Part shown: positions 11,391-23,194 of the stretch, piece after piece | How positions within the stretch are numbered: position 1 is the first letter of the stretch | How the letters are laid out: each line of letters starts with the position of its first letter | NCBI GenBank assembly: GCA_001683735.1 | Contig: LUGG01000005.1 | Coordinates: forward strand, 124,001-188,000 | Source: Grifola frondosa | Lineage: Eukaryota; Basidiomycota; Agaricomycetes; Polyporales; Grifolaceae | Length of the DNA: 64,000 bases | Direction: 5' to 3' | Notes under the pieces: generated by a model | What the model was told of the DNA's origin: nothing | Database searches by the model: none | Seen by the model: only the letters and a program-made list of their open reading frames with translations | Made by a program: the position numbers and the translations under genes

Positions 11391-13753
11391 TCAAGACGCG
11401 GTCTTGACACCCAAAAACAACAATCCCCTTTTCGCCTTCTCGACCTCCTCTTCCAACTCCCTCCCATCGGCGCTCGTCCACCGACTCTCTTTCCCAACAT
11501 CTTCCAGGGTCTTCCCCGAACGCAAAGCATTCTCAAAGGTCGCCTTGCGCGCGTTCAACTCCGCCATGCGGCGGGGATCAGAGTGTCCGGTGAAGATAAT
11601 GAGTGCCGTACGGGGAGGCAGCGCGGCGTACAACTGTTGGAGTTGAGAATTAAGGGAGGCAAGTACCGCACGAGTGTCTCTTTCCGAAGAAGCTGCGGCC
11701 GCTACAACGGGTTCTGCAGCGGCGTCACCACTTGATTTGCTTGTGATCCCTGAGGATATCGTCAACATGAACAGCACCATAATGAACTCAGCGTTTTATA
11801 TGCTTACACCCAAGTGCATCTGCAAGCGCGGTAAACCGACCGAACACGAAACTGTGCGTATGCATGGCGCTCAACAGCCCTTCCAATACCTCCGCGTCGC
11901 TTTTACATGCAATAGTGGTTGTTGCCTTGGACCCGTGCCATGCCGCGGGGTTGCCATGGTCTACAACAGCAGATGTAACGGTTTCTGACCTGGATCGAGA
12001 CATCCTTTCGAAGATTGACTCGGTGTCGATCTTGAATTCACCGAAACCAGGACCTGCACAACATGAATCAATAAGGGATACAAAACATAACTACAGTAGC
12101 CTACCATTTTGCACTTTTTTCTTCAGGAGATCTAAGCATGCACGCGCATCCTCTTCGGGGTCATGCCCCCTTCGCCGCGGTTTTGTATCTCCCGCCCACA
12201 CCATTTTTTTGTGAGCCATGCCAGCCCAGGCTTGAGCGGTCGTCCACGAGGGTGGTGAAAAATAAGCGCAGTGTCTATGCATCGCGGATGGCAGATTTTC
12301 AAAGCTTTGAGGTCAGACTCTAATGAGTGACCGACAAGAATGGGGGTTGGAGATACAGAGAGGATGGAATGGACATGCGTCTGCACTTCCTCGAAGGTTG
12401 TAGTCACAGGATCTAGTGCTTCCGCCGTGATTCCTGACCATCTGAATCAAAACTACATTAGTTTCTTATATTGTTTAAATGCAGACTACAATATACCGAG
12501 TCAGGTAATCCACAATGGGCTTGCGCGGTTTGACCAATTTGTCGTACACGACTATGTCTGAAACATAGTCTATCATGCATATCCGGGCCAATTCCTTGCC
12601 GTCTTCTGTCAAGCACTGTGTTCACGTCAACATAAGACAGCTTTTTGATATAACAGGAACTTACCATCTCACAATCAATGGCAAAGATTCGTGGAGGATT
12701 GTGTATGGGTGGGGATAACAGAGTCAAATCTGTGATTTCAACAGTCGTTTCCACCCAGTCCGACGATTTCTCAAAAACTTCAGCAAGGTAGGATGGTATC
12801 GGGTACTCATTCTCAACCATTTGCTCTACATTAAGCAGATATCGCATAGGGCTCTTTTCCTGAGCCCTCTCGGCTGCATTGTAGACCAGTCAATTTCGCA
12901 ACAGTAGAAAAGCTGAAAACTCTTACAAGTGACCCGTTCTAATAGTCGTTTCTTCTTTTCTTCTCCGCTGACCGGCCCTTGGAAGAACGCGTTCAAAACG
13001 GAATGCATGCGTGTTTGATCACCTGGTGCCCTTGTTGGGCATGCATGGCTGAAAGTCGATGAGACGAACGGAACCGCGTGGTGTGAAGCCTCTGACGAAG
13101 AACCTGCGGGGAGAGGCACGGCAAGAGGCAAGTTTGGATTGTCTGTTGCAGAAGTAGGAAGTGGTGGGAGAGACAGAATATCTGGTGTTAAGCCGGGTAT
13201 CAGGAGCGCGACGACTTTGTGAACCGAATGCGGGTTCTATACGTCATGTTCGTCATGCAAAGAAATGTGATAGTATCAACTAACCCACCTCGACTCGAAC
13301 CCAGCTAGGCGGTGGAGCATCCGCGGATAGATGCAAAACTAGGTCGCGAATATCCTACATGAAAATATCAGTGACGAGGCTTGCTGATTGAAACACTGAC
13401 GTTAACATACACTTATGCTAATTGTCTCCCTCCGCCTCAGAATTTCGCCCTTCACATACATGAATCGCGGAGGATTTATCTGTAATCCGGTAACCGACAT
13501 GATGAATGTTATTGTGATGACCAAGTCTACAGAGAACACTACATCATGTTTGACCTCTGTCTTCTTTGACTTCTTCGCCTTCCGCTTCTCTACCTTTGTC
13601 CATCCACCGCCTCCGCTACTTTCGCCAAATCCGGATTCTTGTGTCGCCACACCATCACCATCAGAAAGAGAGCTTGAACTTCTTCTGAGCCGGGAACGAG
13701 CCTGATTGCATAGGGTCTGGTGACGACGGCGAAGACAATTGAGAGCGTTTCAT
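11391..13753 (-). CDS. rex1: REX1/REXO1-type DEDDh 3'-5' RNA exonuclease
   Basis: REX1 trims 3' ends of 5S rRNA, 5.8S rRNA and tRNAs in the nucleus. The exonuclease core is clear: FAIDCEM (DxE), GITAEALDPVTTT, GHSLESDLKAL (second Asp), then HDPEEDARACLDL (His and last Asp). Downstream, a coiled helix region (AELNARKATFE, EEEVEKAKRG) closes the protein, as in REXO1 homologues. Upstream exons carry PPRFMYVKGEILRR and YLLNVEQMVENEYPIPSYL. The N-terminus starts MKRSQLSSPSSPDPMQ and hits a stop after KKFKLSF at about 13683. The next coding stretch (SDGDGVATQES, then a GGGGWTKVEKRKAKKSKK block) lies in another frame. One base too many (or two missing) in CTCTCTTTCTGATGG explains this. I give the ATG at 13753 for that reason. 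Divergent with the transporter at 14459. Confidence 0.87.
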
Positions 13754-14458
13754 ACTGACTTCGCTTGTCTGTTTGAAATCAGGATATTCCCGTTCTCTTC
13801 AACAATCAAAACACAGGTGTCCGAGGGGGATAGAGACCAATGAAGACCCAGAATCCGTGGGACGTGCACAAGGAATATTGCAGCGAAGATATTTTGTGAC
13901 TGCGTGACTTCCTTTGCCGAGTGTTGTTATTTCGATCTCCGCTTTCTCATAGCTTGTGCCGATTGGCTTGACTTAAACCTCCGACCACAAACCAATCTCA
14001 AACCGAACCACGGTCCAGATTTTCTTGCTGACAAACTACAACATTGCATAGCATTGCATAAAAGTTGATATTGAAATGCAGTAGCTATAGATGCTTATTA
14101 TACGACCTCCATGCAGAGAGCGGCCTTGAGTCGACGCGGGAATTGTGGAAGCGCTTTTGCAATGCCGAGCAGCTCTTCTATTCTTCTTGTCTCGACTTAC
14201 GTTCAGTCTTGTCAGACCTCGGCAGAATTACTTACAACGGGCGGAGACTGTTCTATTCAATCCGCGAAATGAACGCTATCGATCCGCAAGTTGGCCTGGT
14301 TCGATCGACGAAAGCACACCACCACGGTCTGGACCTTTTCGTCAGTCTCTCCCAAAATGCGTCTAGATCTTCTTACAATTAATGGATTCTGTGGAGTTCT
14401 GTTGCCCCCAGTATAATAACCCTTGCTTGTTCTCTGAAGCCTCACAATCTCTCTTGAC
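13754..14458. other. Bidirectional promoter region
   Basis: This 0.7 kb lies between the divergent starts of REX1 and the TDT transporter. No coding exon was supported. It probably holds both promoters. Confidence 0.45.
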
Positions 14459-16404
14459 ATGAACCGTATTCCAGCTTTGAACACGATTGAGCGAACCGCT
14501 TGCAACACTCGTTCAAACACGTTGCCAACTTCAGCTCGTCCACAACCTAGCTATCTGGGGCGTCGTATTCATGGGTGGACTTGGCAGGCAGTACGTGTAT
14601 ACTTGCTGAGGCTCATACACTCGTCTCACTCATGTTAATAGTATCCTGTCGGAATGGGAACAGGCGCTGTCTAACTTGACCCTCTCTGATCTCAAACAGC
14701 ATTCAAACATATTGACGAATGTGGAAACATTTTTTTACTTCTTCAACCTGGTGCTGTTCCTCATCAATAGCTCGACGCTGTTGCTACAATTGATCTGTGA
14801 GAGACTCGGTGCACTTCCATTGGTCCATGCACTGACATTGAATGTGGCTTCAGTGTACCCCCGCCAAGCGCTTCGACTAATCACAGACCCAGTCAAGGGC
14901 ATATTTGTCCCATTGATCGTCCTTTCGTTTGCCACTATATTGATCGGCACGATCAAGTATGCGGTGCCGACCGGACATGTCCATCCAGACTTGATATATT
15001 CCCTCTTCTGGTGTGTTCAGCATATATGCTACTCGCTGTGCCAATCTTGTGACATTTTTGTGGTAAATAGGGTGTACGTCGCGTTCGCGATCACCGTCTG
15101 TTTCCCCATGCTCATGGTGTGGTTCAATTCCCCTCATGACATCAAGTTGTTCACCCCAACATGGGCGTTTCTGGTGAGTTGAGATTTCTGCTCTAGTCGA
15201 GATCTCGCTAATATCGATCTTTAGTTCTTCCCCATGGTATGTAACTACCTTTGGGAAACATGCCGAGAGTCCTGTCGTTGAAAAATTGGTTTCAGATGCT
15301 GGTTGGAGTTGTCGCATACAATGTCCTTGACATTCTGCCTCCATCAGAACCGCGGACAATAGGAATTCTGTTGACTGGCTACGTCTTCCAAGGTAACTCT
15401 ACGATTAGTCTGCATGGCGCTTTTGCTCATGCCGCGCTATGACATGTAGGGCTAGGCTTCTTTATGACCTTCTTCTATATCTGCATCTACATCATCCGGT
15501 GAGTATTCTCTCCGGCGTAGGCGTCTATGTCTGACTGGCTCTGGGCAGCATTATTACCGTACGTAATCTCCGTGACTTATTATAGAACAAAACAATTTAG
15601 CCATCTGTAACTAATAGACCGGATTCCTCGATGGACATCAAGCAAATGGTGCTTTTGTGGCCGTAGGTCCCCCGGGATTCACAGCGCTCGCGCTAATGAG
15701 GCTTGGAAAGAATGCCGCGGAAATGTGCGTCCCTCCCTTTATGCGCAGCTGGCGTTTATCTCTGACATCGTCGACTTTCGAATATGTAATTCTCAACCTT
15801 CGTATGATCACCTGCTTCGTTTAGTTTAACCCTTCACGGTCTTGTCAGTGCTCAAGCTGGCGAAGTGTGGTATGCAACTAGCGTCATGGCAGGACTCATG
15901 CTCTTTGGTCTTGCCGTATTTCTGTTCTGCTTCGCCCTGTTTCCGTATCCGTTCAAAGTTCGGAAGTCCCTTAACGAAATTTTAGGCTGTAAGTGTTTTT
16001 GTATATATGACAATGTTCAAATCTCACGGTTCTCCGCAGTCTGGGCGCTTACGTTCCCAATGGTACGCAATCCAGGTATTGTGATCTATTGTATCGCGCC
16101 TGATCGTCCATGCCCTGTTTCAGTCGGATGGATTTCCACGATCCGTGAACTCGGTGACATCTTCAGTCTTCCCGGATTCTACGTGTGGCACACCATCATG
16201 GCCATCTCCATGTGTTTGGTCTGGCTCGTTCTGTTTGTCCTCACTATCGTTGCTTTCTGCAAGGGCCAGATCTTCATGGCAAAATCCGAGGACGTTATCA
16301 AAGATGCAGTCGATTTGAAGCACGAGTTTCAGCTTCATCTCGAACTTCACATATCGCACATATCACAACATGAGAAGGAGGGGCTCAATCTTAGTCATGT
16401 ATGA
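14459..16404 (+). CDS. TDT/SLAC1-family (PF03595) transporter, C4-dicarboxylate/sulfite type
   Basis: This is a multi-pass membrane transporter of the family that includes Mae1 (malate) and Ssu1 (sulfite). Exon 1 (14459-14590) ends GRRIHGWTWQA and exon 2 opens YPVGMGTGAV, the family's first-helix motif. The frame then hits TAA at 14672 and resumes one base on with NLTLSDLKQHSN and NVETFFYFFNLVLFLINSS. Later blocks are typical: YPRQALRLITDPVKGIFVPL, the GLGFFMTFFYICIYIIR helix, VAVGPPGFTALALMRLG, and a final WISTIRELGDIF...FYVWHTIM helix pair. Introns are many and short. Substrate cannot be told from sequence. The break near 14672 is either an assembly error or a disabling mutation; the rest of the gene is well preserved. 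Confidence 0.85.
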
Positions 16405-17992
16405 CTATTCTGCCCGCTTCTTGGACGTCTTCGCAGTCTCGCCTCTTCCCTCGAGCATGTGGACAGTGGCGTTGTAGTTGGTGAGATCATGTTTCATAGA
16501 TGAGTGGCCGCCTGGCAGTGCGCACAGGTGGTCTAGATATTTCGGTAACGGACGCATAACCCCTTCGTGGGCCGGACGCTTTACATAGATCAAAGTTTGT
16601 TGTTGTGTTATACCTTACAATGTTGTTCTTGTTCTCCTCATACCAATGCAACGCGTTCTAGGCTGTGCATGCGCCCGACGTTCGAACTCAGGGCTGACGA
16701 TGACTGGCTTCTCTTAGCGCTGAGACTAGTGCGAAGGAGCAAACCCCCGGGATGCTGTTCTAAGCCGAACGGCAACTTCGACTCCAGGATATTTCAAAGT
16801 CGTTCCGAGAACCCAGGACTTCTAGTCATTGAGAGGACTTATCGCGGCGTGGTGCTCGCTACCCACACACAGGCGCCAGGAGAGACTCGTGCCGCTCTCT
16901 GCGCGTCTCCTCTGCGCGTCTCTTCAGCGCTCTGTGAGAGCACCTACTACGGAGGTTGCCATCTTTGGTATTGCAAGTCATCTATTTTTCATCTAGCTAT
17001 CATAACTTCTCCTTCCTTGGCCGCTAACACATCCGAGTTCGCGCTTAAAGAATCTTCGACGTCGTAGCGTGCACGTCGGACCGCTGGCTGCAGGTACATC
17101 GCGGCTACCGCTCACGCCATGGTGCAGACGAACAAGATTGGATCATGATCTGCCTCGAAACTTTAACGGGAAGTGAGACGCTCTCCATAATGAATTTGAA
17201 TCACTAGCGACCCTTATCTGATGCCGTGCACATCTTGAACCCATGTCATTGGACAGTCGAGAGGCCTCTGGGAACTCGCCAGTCCGATTGTAGATGCAAG
17301 TCCCGGAAAGCTGTGCAGGCGGCAAAGAAGTCCCCACTTGTCCGGGAGAAGGTAGATGAACATTTTCGTCATCCACACACAGGTTTAACGATTTTCGTCG
17401 GTACGCCCCTCGTGATTGTAGATTCTGTCGACTCGCCGCTCTTGGATTATCCAAGCCGATGGGGTTGGTCCTACCCTGGTAGATTTTCGATTTTAAGCAA
17501 TTCTTACGCCATCAGCATGAGCCTTCCATGTTTTTGTCTTGCACATAGCCCAGGAGTGTAACAGAGCTTGGCTACCACGGTGACGCACCGCAAATAGCGT
17601 GCTGTCAACAATGAGGCTGAACCGCAAAGTTGCTAGCGCGCAGGGCGGCTGATTCCTCGGGACCCAAATGCTGAATGTGGCATGGCGAAGGCAAACAGCG
17701 ATGAATACCTGTGACTTGGGCGCCTTTCGGTCGCTATTCTTCCGAAGGAACGAACATCCTCGCTCTTCTAGGTAATCTTCGTAATATCATTGAAGACGCT
17801 GAAGTTGTGGGCCTCGGAGAACCGTGTTACCGAAATGGATGTACATGCTTGTGACAGGTCGTCGCTAGTGCTAATGCTGGAGAGTACAAGAAGCGCGCTT
17901 CCGGGAGCTCGTCTCGTCTCTGTCGCCCCAGTTCCCTCCATCCCTCACGTATCCTACTTCCAGCACTACTTTCGAGACCCCTCTTGCCTCTG
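16405..17992. other. Long upstream region of the TEA gene
   Basis: This 1.6 kb holds no exon I can support. Its position before a transcription factor gene suggests an extended promoter, or a 5' leader with non-coding exons. Confidence 0.4.
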
Positions 17993-19431
17993 ATGTCCAA
18001 CGCTTTCCAGACAATTGTCACGGAGAGGAAATGTTGGAGGGTCACAAAAGACAAAAACGAAGTTGTATGGCCACCTCGTCTCGAGGCCGCCCTTATTGAA
18101 GGTACGGGATGCATTCATATCTTTCGCTATCCGCTGGGTACTAACGTAGTCCTCGGCTGCTAGGGCTCGAGAAGTATACGCCAGCAGAGTCCAAATCGTC
18201 CAGGGCGCTGAGCCGATTCCCCAATCGGAACAAATTCATCGCTCGTTACATCTACGAGACAACCGGCCAAACTAGAACACCAAAGCAGGTCGGGAGTCGT
18301 ATCCAACAGCTGAGGGATACCAACGCCGGGAAGCACAGTAAGTCCATTGATCAGTCTATGTCATATTTCGGCTGCTAAGATCCGGGATGCAGTTTTGAAA
18401 TCGCTGTCGGATCGCCATCTCGAGATGATGCATCCCACTAGAGGCCACGACCGCAATGAGGGTTCCAGTCGCGGGGCCAGTCCGATCTCCGTCGCCAACA
18501 GCGAGCCCCCATCGACCCCGAAAACGTCACATGTCTACATCAATATTCTGACGGATGATACAGTGTGGTTTCCCACTACTCCTCACTCTGTACACTCCCT
18601 GAGGCCCGAATTCCCCTCTTCCGCTGCGATCTCTTCGTTCTCGGAGGCCCGTCCTCTCCGCGCCATCGACCCTACTGTTGCCTTCACCTCCGGTTCTTCG
18701 TCGCCCTTGATCTCGTCCTTCCGCGTCTTGTGTAACGAGAGGGTCGTCCACGTCGAACAGACGCATATGCAGATCCTCCCTAATGCTGCCCCTGTAGGCG
18801 TCGTGCACTATACCCACCTTGTTCCCCAATTCTGGTCGTATTTGTGTAGCTGCACAGGTGAGCTGACACTCTTCTACACTTCGTCATTCTTGGCTCATTA
18901 ATGAGACGATAGATCCTACGCCGTACACCATCGTCCAAGAAATCATGTGCCAGACCGAGTTATCGTCGTCGCGTATCTCGTCTAGGCCATTGATGGTCGT
19001 CTACCACTTCGTCAACGCATCTCCATCTACCGTGCCAATTGCTTCATCGTCCCATTTGAGTCCCGATGATCGTGCTCTGAGCGACATCAGTGTGAGCTCG
19101 ACTGTCTAATGAGCCGACGTGGCTGCAGGCTGACTTGTTCATCTAGGCTGATTTCGACTCTGATGGTGACGACTTCGCAGCGCTGAGTGCCTTCGCTCAC
19201 AGCACTGGCTCTGGTAGCCCTGGGTCATCCAACTTCTCGTTCTCCCCTTCCCCTAGCGCTGCAGATTTCTCTAGTGTTCCTCCCAGTCCACTGGATTGGA
19301 CTGAGCCTGCAGATATCCCTTGGCAATACTTCCCTGCTCCTGCCGCGCCGAAAATACCTTCCGTTGATACGAGCTACATTGATATCTTCACATCACTAGG
19401 TTCTGTTGGTACATCTCCCTACGGGCTTTAG
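17993..19431 (+). CDS. TEA/ATTS-domain transcription factor (AbaA/Tec1/TEAD family), 403 aa
   Basis: Five exons join in frame (17993-18101, 18164-18337, 18393-18857, 18913-19091, 19147-19431), 1212 nt in all. The TEA DNA-binding domain occupies about residues 5-80: TERKCWRV, then VVWPPRLEAALIEGLEKY, RFPNRNKFIARYIYETTG and the recognition helix QTRTPKQVGSRIQQLRDT. It continues HILKSLSDRHLE as in basidiomycete homologues. The remainder is Ser/Pro-rich with no recognised cofactor domain (no YAP/Vg-type binding fold that I can see) and an acidic patch (ADFDSDGDDFAALSAF). TEA factors control development, such as conidiation in AbaA and filamentation in Tec1. The start at 17993 is the first in-frame ATG before the domain; an upstream exon is possible. 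The reading frame is completely intact, unlike many neighbours. Confidence 0.9.
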
Positions 19432-20437
19432 AGTCTTCCCTCTGATATGTCACGGGTCTGACATTTCATTGCTTCTTGTATCATCCATCTTGTTTTATCA
19501 TACTGTACACTAAATTATATTATTCTTAATAATGCTGCCGTTGATTTGGCATTTTCCGATGTCTTAGGCCGAGATGCCCGCAAAAGTTTGCATCTTCGGC
19601 GCCGCAGATCACTGCTGTGTTGTATCAGTCTAGGGATCGGGCTGAACCCACGTGAAGGTGGACACATCATGTCATCAGAGCTGCGATGATGGTCCACGCA
19701 CATCCGCAGTCTTGTTTATCAGTCCATCGGAATTCCCTGGTAATTACTCAGTTTCAAGTTCAACAAGCGGGATTCGTTTCTGGGAAGCAGGAGTGCGTCG
19801 GAACTTGTGGGTTTCGCAGGCGCCGGTCGTAGCAATTTCGTTACAGCGCGGTCTTCTAAAAATTTCGCTCTTGTCGCGGAGCATGCGTGAGTCTGTCATT
19901 ATGAACGATGGCGGAAGATTAACAAGAGTGCTAGTGAAAAGCTAAGTCGCCGGTTTTGATTTCTATGGAGTATCTGTCTACGTCAAAAATATTTAAAATA
20001 TTTACCCTCTTTGGGAAATAACCTTTCTACAAATGCGGAAATGTATCACGTGCACGCGCCCCATAATGATCGACTTGCACAACGGCGCTCGTGTAAGGCT
20101 GAACAGTTTGTATGTACTTCTTCCTCATTCGTGCAACATGCGACGTTGTGTTTTTCATCATGTTACCGTCTTCGTTGCGCCACCTGCTTTTTTTTTTTCA
20201 AGTCCTGAAGTTGCGCGGCTCACGGATCTTTGACAGGCGCTCTTCGAAGTCGGTCGGCGTAACGCCGGTGCTCTCAGCTCGAAGTACCAGCTCGCTGTCA
20301 TCGTGACGGCGGCCACAACTTCCTGTTTTCCTTTTTCTACACTGCGTTGGCCGCGGAACAATAATCATGACGGTTGCAAGCACAACAAAGAGGCTAGGAC
20401 TACAATTATCGAGCCTTGGCAAGCTCCAGCTCCTCCG
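19432..20437. other. Intergenic, TEA gene to IML2-like gene
   Basis: About 1 kb without a supported exon. It contains an ATATTTAAAATATTTA run near 19990 and a T-rich tract near 20190. A first exon of the downstream gene could lie in the last 150 bp, where a frame without ATG runs into the coding sequence. Confidence 0.4.
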
Positions 20438-22919
20438 ATGCCTAGTGGTCCGTATTCACCACAACGAGCTATCGATGATATTCCCGGCATCAGCTATGCA
20501 TTGCATCTCTTTTTGGCCTCGCACATGGTGGAGTCGGAGGATTATTGTAAGAAGTATGATCCGAATATGTGCGTTAGTTTGCTATTATTTTTGTTATGCC
20601 AAACCGAACAATGGACTCAGGGAGCGTCTATATTTCGCAACGGGCTATGGCCTTATCCAGTTTGTGAAGGGAATGATGTCTTTTGAGGATGAGGTAGGTT
20701 TCAACCGAGGATGTGTGGCGTGTACACGACGGACGTTCTACCCGCAGGATCTGTTGTCCGCTATCAATCATGTACGGCACGGGAATATCATTGCCAGTCA
20801 ACATCGCAAGCGCACAGCATCGTTGCCCACACGGCTTGTCGGTTTGGTCGTCGGGTCTTTGAATACCTCCGGTGTTGGATTCATCAAGAGCATGACGGCC
20901 GTGGAACGACATGCCGAACTAGTGTACGCAGAGAGCCTGTTTGAGAAGGTGATCTAATGTTTTTCCCTGTTCTCGATATGGCTGAGCTGTGGTCGAAGTC
21001 CCTTCTGGGCATTGTATACTCAGGAGATTGGTTGGCGTTCATCAAAGACGCGTGAGTTTATCGCTTCCGCTTAATCGGCAGGCTGATAATCATCATTCAC
21101 AGCCTGAATTTGAGAACAACAATCAATATCTATCGACAACTGGGAAAATATCTCGAAATAGTGGATGCCGAAGCCCAGGCGCGTGGTAAGGGACCCGAGG
21201 ACTCTTCAATTGATGCTCACTTCCGTTCTGGTGTCTATCTTGGAGTCGGTGCATCAAATCTGATTCTTTCGATGATGCCCTCGAAACTGCTCACCATCGT
21301 GGAGCTGTTCGGTTACAAGGGCGATAGACGGGCTGGACTGGCGTATCTGGAAAGAGCCGGTGGGTGGTCGAAGGAATCGGCGGAACCAGCGATTGGGTTT
21401 GGTGAGTTATGTCACTTCGACGCCCACGAATAGCATCCGAGCATTCTTTGCAGAGGAAGAGGGCGTGCGTCGCACTATCTGCGACATGTCACTTCTCATA
21501 TTTCATCTCGTCCTCTCAAGTTTCACTTTCGAGGGAGTCGATATAATGATGGCACAAAAGATATTGAACTACCACAAGAAACGTTATCCTAATGGTCAGA
21601 TTTCTTTTTCTGCCGTCATCGATCTGAGCTCACCGCTAGTTTCAGGTGTATTCTTCCTTTTCGGTCAAGGCCGCTTGCACCTCTGCCAGAGTCAGCCCGC
21701 CCTCGCAATAGAATGCTATCAGCGTGCGATGCAGGTTCAAAACCAGTATCGCAATATGTATAATATCTCGCATTGGGAAATGGCTGTTGCCAACCTGGCA
21801 CTCTGGGATATTTCAGCCTCTCTGGAATGTTGGCGTAACCTTGCATCTGACGCAACGGTAAGTCATTAAGTATGCACCGTTCAGGGCAATTGATTTAAGG
21901 ACATTTACCAGTGGTCTAAAGCGACTTATACATATGGGATTGCTGTGTGTCTCCTGGAACTTGGAGGCGACAAAAATTGCGAAGAGGCCGGATCGTTAAT
22001 GGAGAAGGTCCCCAACTTGCGACAACGTATAGCTGGAAAATCTATACCTCTAGAGGTATGGTTTGTTCTTGTCTTTTTCCTTTCATTGATGCTTCTATGA
22101 TTTTAATAGAAATTTGTCGCACGCAAGGCGCGGAAATTTAAGCACCAAGGAGGCCGTCTAGTTCTTCCTGCTCTTGAATTCGCATACCTATTCCTCGGTA
22201 TCACACACATGCCTCGGAGTATCATTGTCACGAAAGTGCTGCCCCTTATCGACGAAGTCCTGTTGAAGCTCAAGGCTCATGAAAATGACCCTTCCATGTA
22301 CGAGGACGGCACAAGCTACTGGGATGATTTATGCCTTGCAAACTTCTTGAAAGGAAACTGCCTGCGTTACATTGCCTACCCCGATCCAGATGCTGTGATC
22401 GACAACCTGGAAAAGATCGACATTCCATCTGACGCCGAGGAAAGCGCCCTGGCTGCATTTGAGTCTGTATTCACCGACGGCACTAAGATATCGTTGGATC
22501 ACTATTTAGTTTATTATGCCCGTGAGCTATTTCTCCAGGATGCCGATGCCATGCTGACTCTCGTGGTGAGACTACGAATATGCTCGTCTTCTAGCATGCA
22601 AAGGAGACAGAGAATCTGCACGAAAGCATCTTGAGCTTGTCCTGTCAGGTATCTGCATTTTGTCTTGTTTAGTGTTGATAAACCTCACGTTTGCGTATCA
22701 GGTAAACCTCTTGAGATCTCTGCGGCCGCCAGAAAGGTATGTGACAATGTCTATCCGATGCTACCGTGCTTATCTTGTATAGGGCAAGTATAGCATGGAG
22801 GTGAATATGCATTGTCGTTTCGGATGCCATTCTTACTGAACGGACGTTGTCTTTAGAATGCTTTACACGTTCGCGCACATGCCGCCCTGGAGGCATTGGA
22901 CCAGAACAGAAGTTTGTAG
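20438..22919 (+). CDS. IML2/TTC39-family TPR protein (inclusion body clearance)
   Basis: Yeast Iml2 helps clear protein inclusions through lipid droplets; TTC39 is the animal relative. The blocks in order are IPGISYALHLFLASHMVES, then DPN-MERLYFATGYGLIQ, DLLSAINHVRHGNIIASQHR, the TSGVGFIKSMTAVERHAELV motif, GDWLAFIKDALNLRT, RSGVYLGVGASNLILSMMP, ELFGYKGDRRAGLAYLERA, and C-terminal repeats such as RLHLCQSQPALAIECYQRA. The C-terminus is KGKYSMENALHVRAHAALE to a stop at 22917-22919. At least nine short introns are present. No transmembrane segment is seen. The start is uncertain: I chose the ATG at 20438 (MPSGPYSPQ), but an upstream spliced exon may exist. Confidence 0.87.
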
Positions 22920-23194
22920 AATTCAGTCATTTTCATGATGAACGCTCGATACCCGCTACGTTTAGGACAATCTAATGATGCTCACTTACGACAGTATCTG
23001 TACACCGATGTGTGGTGGCGGTTTTGCTTTTTGTACCCAATTATCTCTTTCATCTGTATACTTTCATCTATGTACCGTGGAATATACCTCTGCATGAAAT
23101 AATGATCGAGTGGAACACGTGTATTGATCCCGATGCGGCATGACATCCAGGTGAACGCCGACCTCGTTGGACACGAACGACGACGATAACAGCG

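Noticed and set aside
15003..15070. In-frame insert in the transporter (CVQHICYSLCQSC)
   Set aside because: It is an intron that happens to stay open; splicing GT-AG restores the normal FWVYVAFAI helix.
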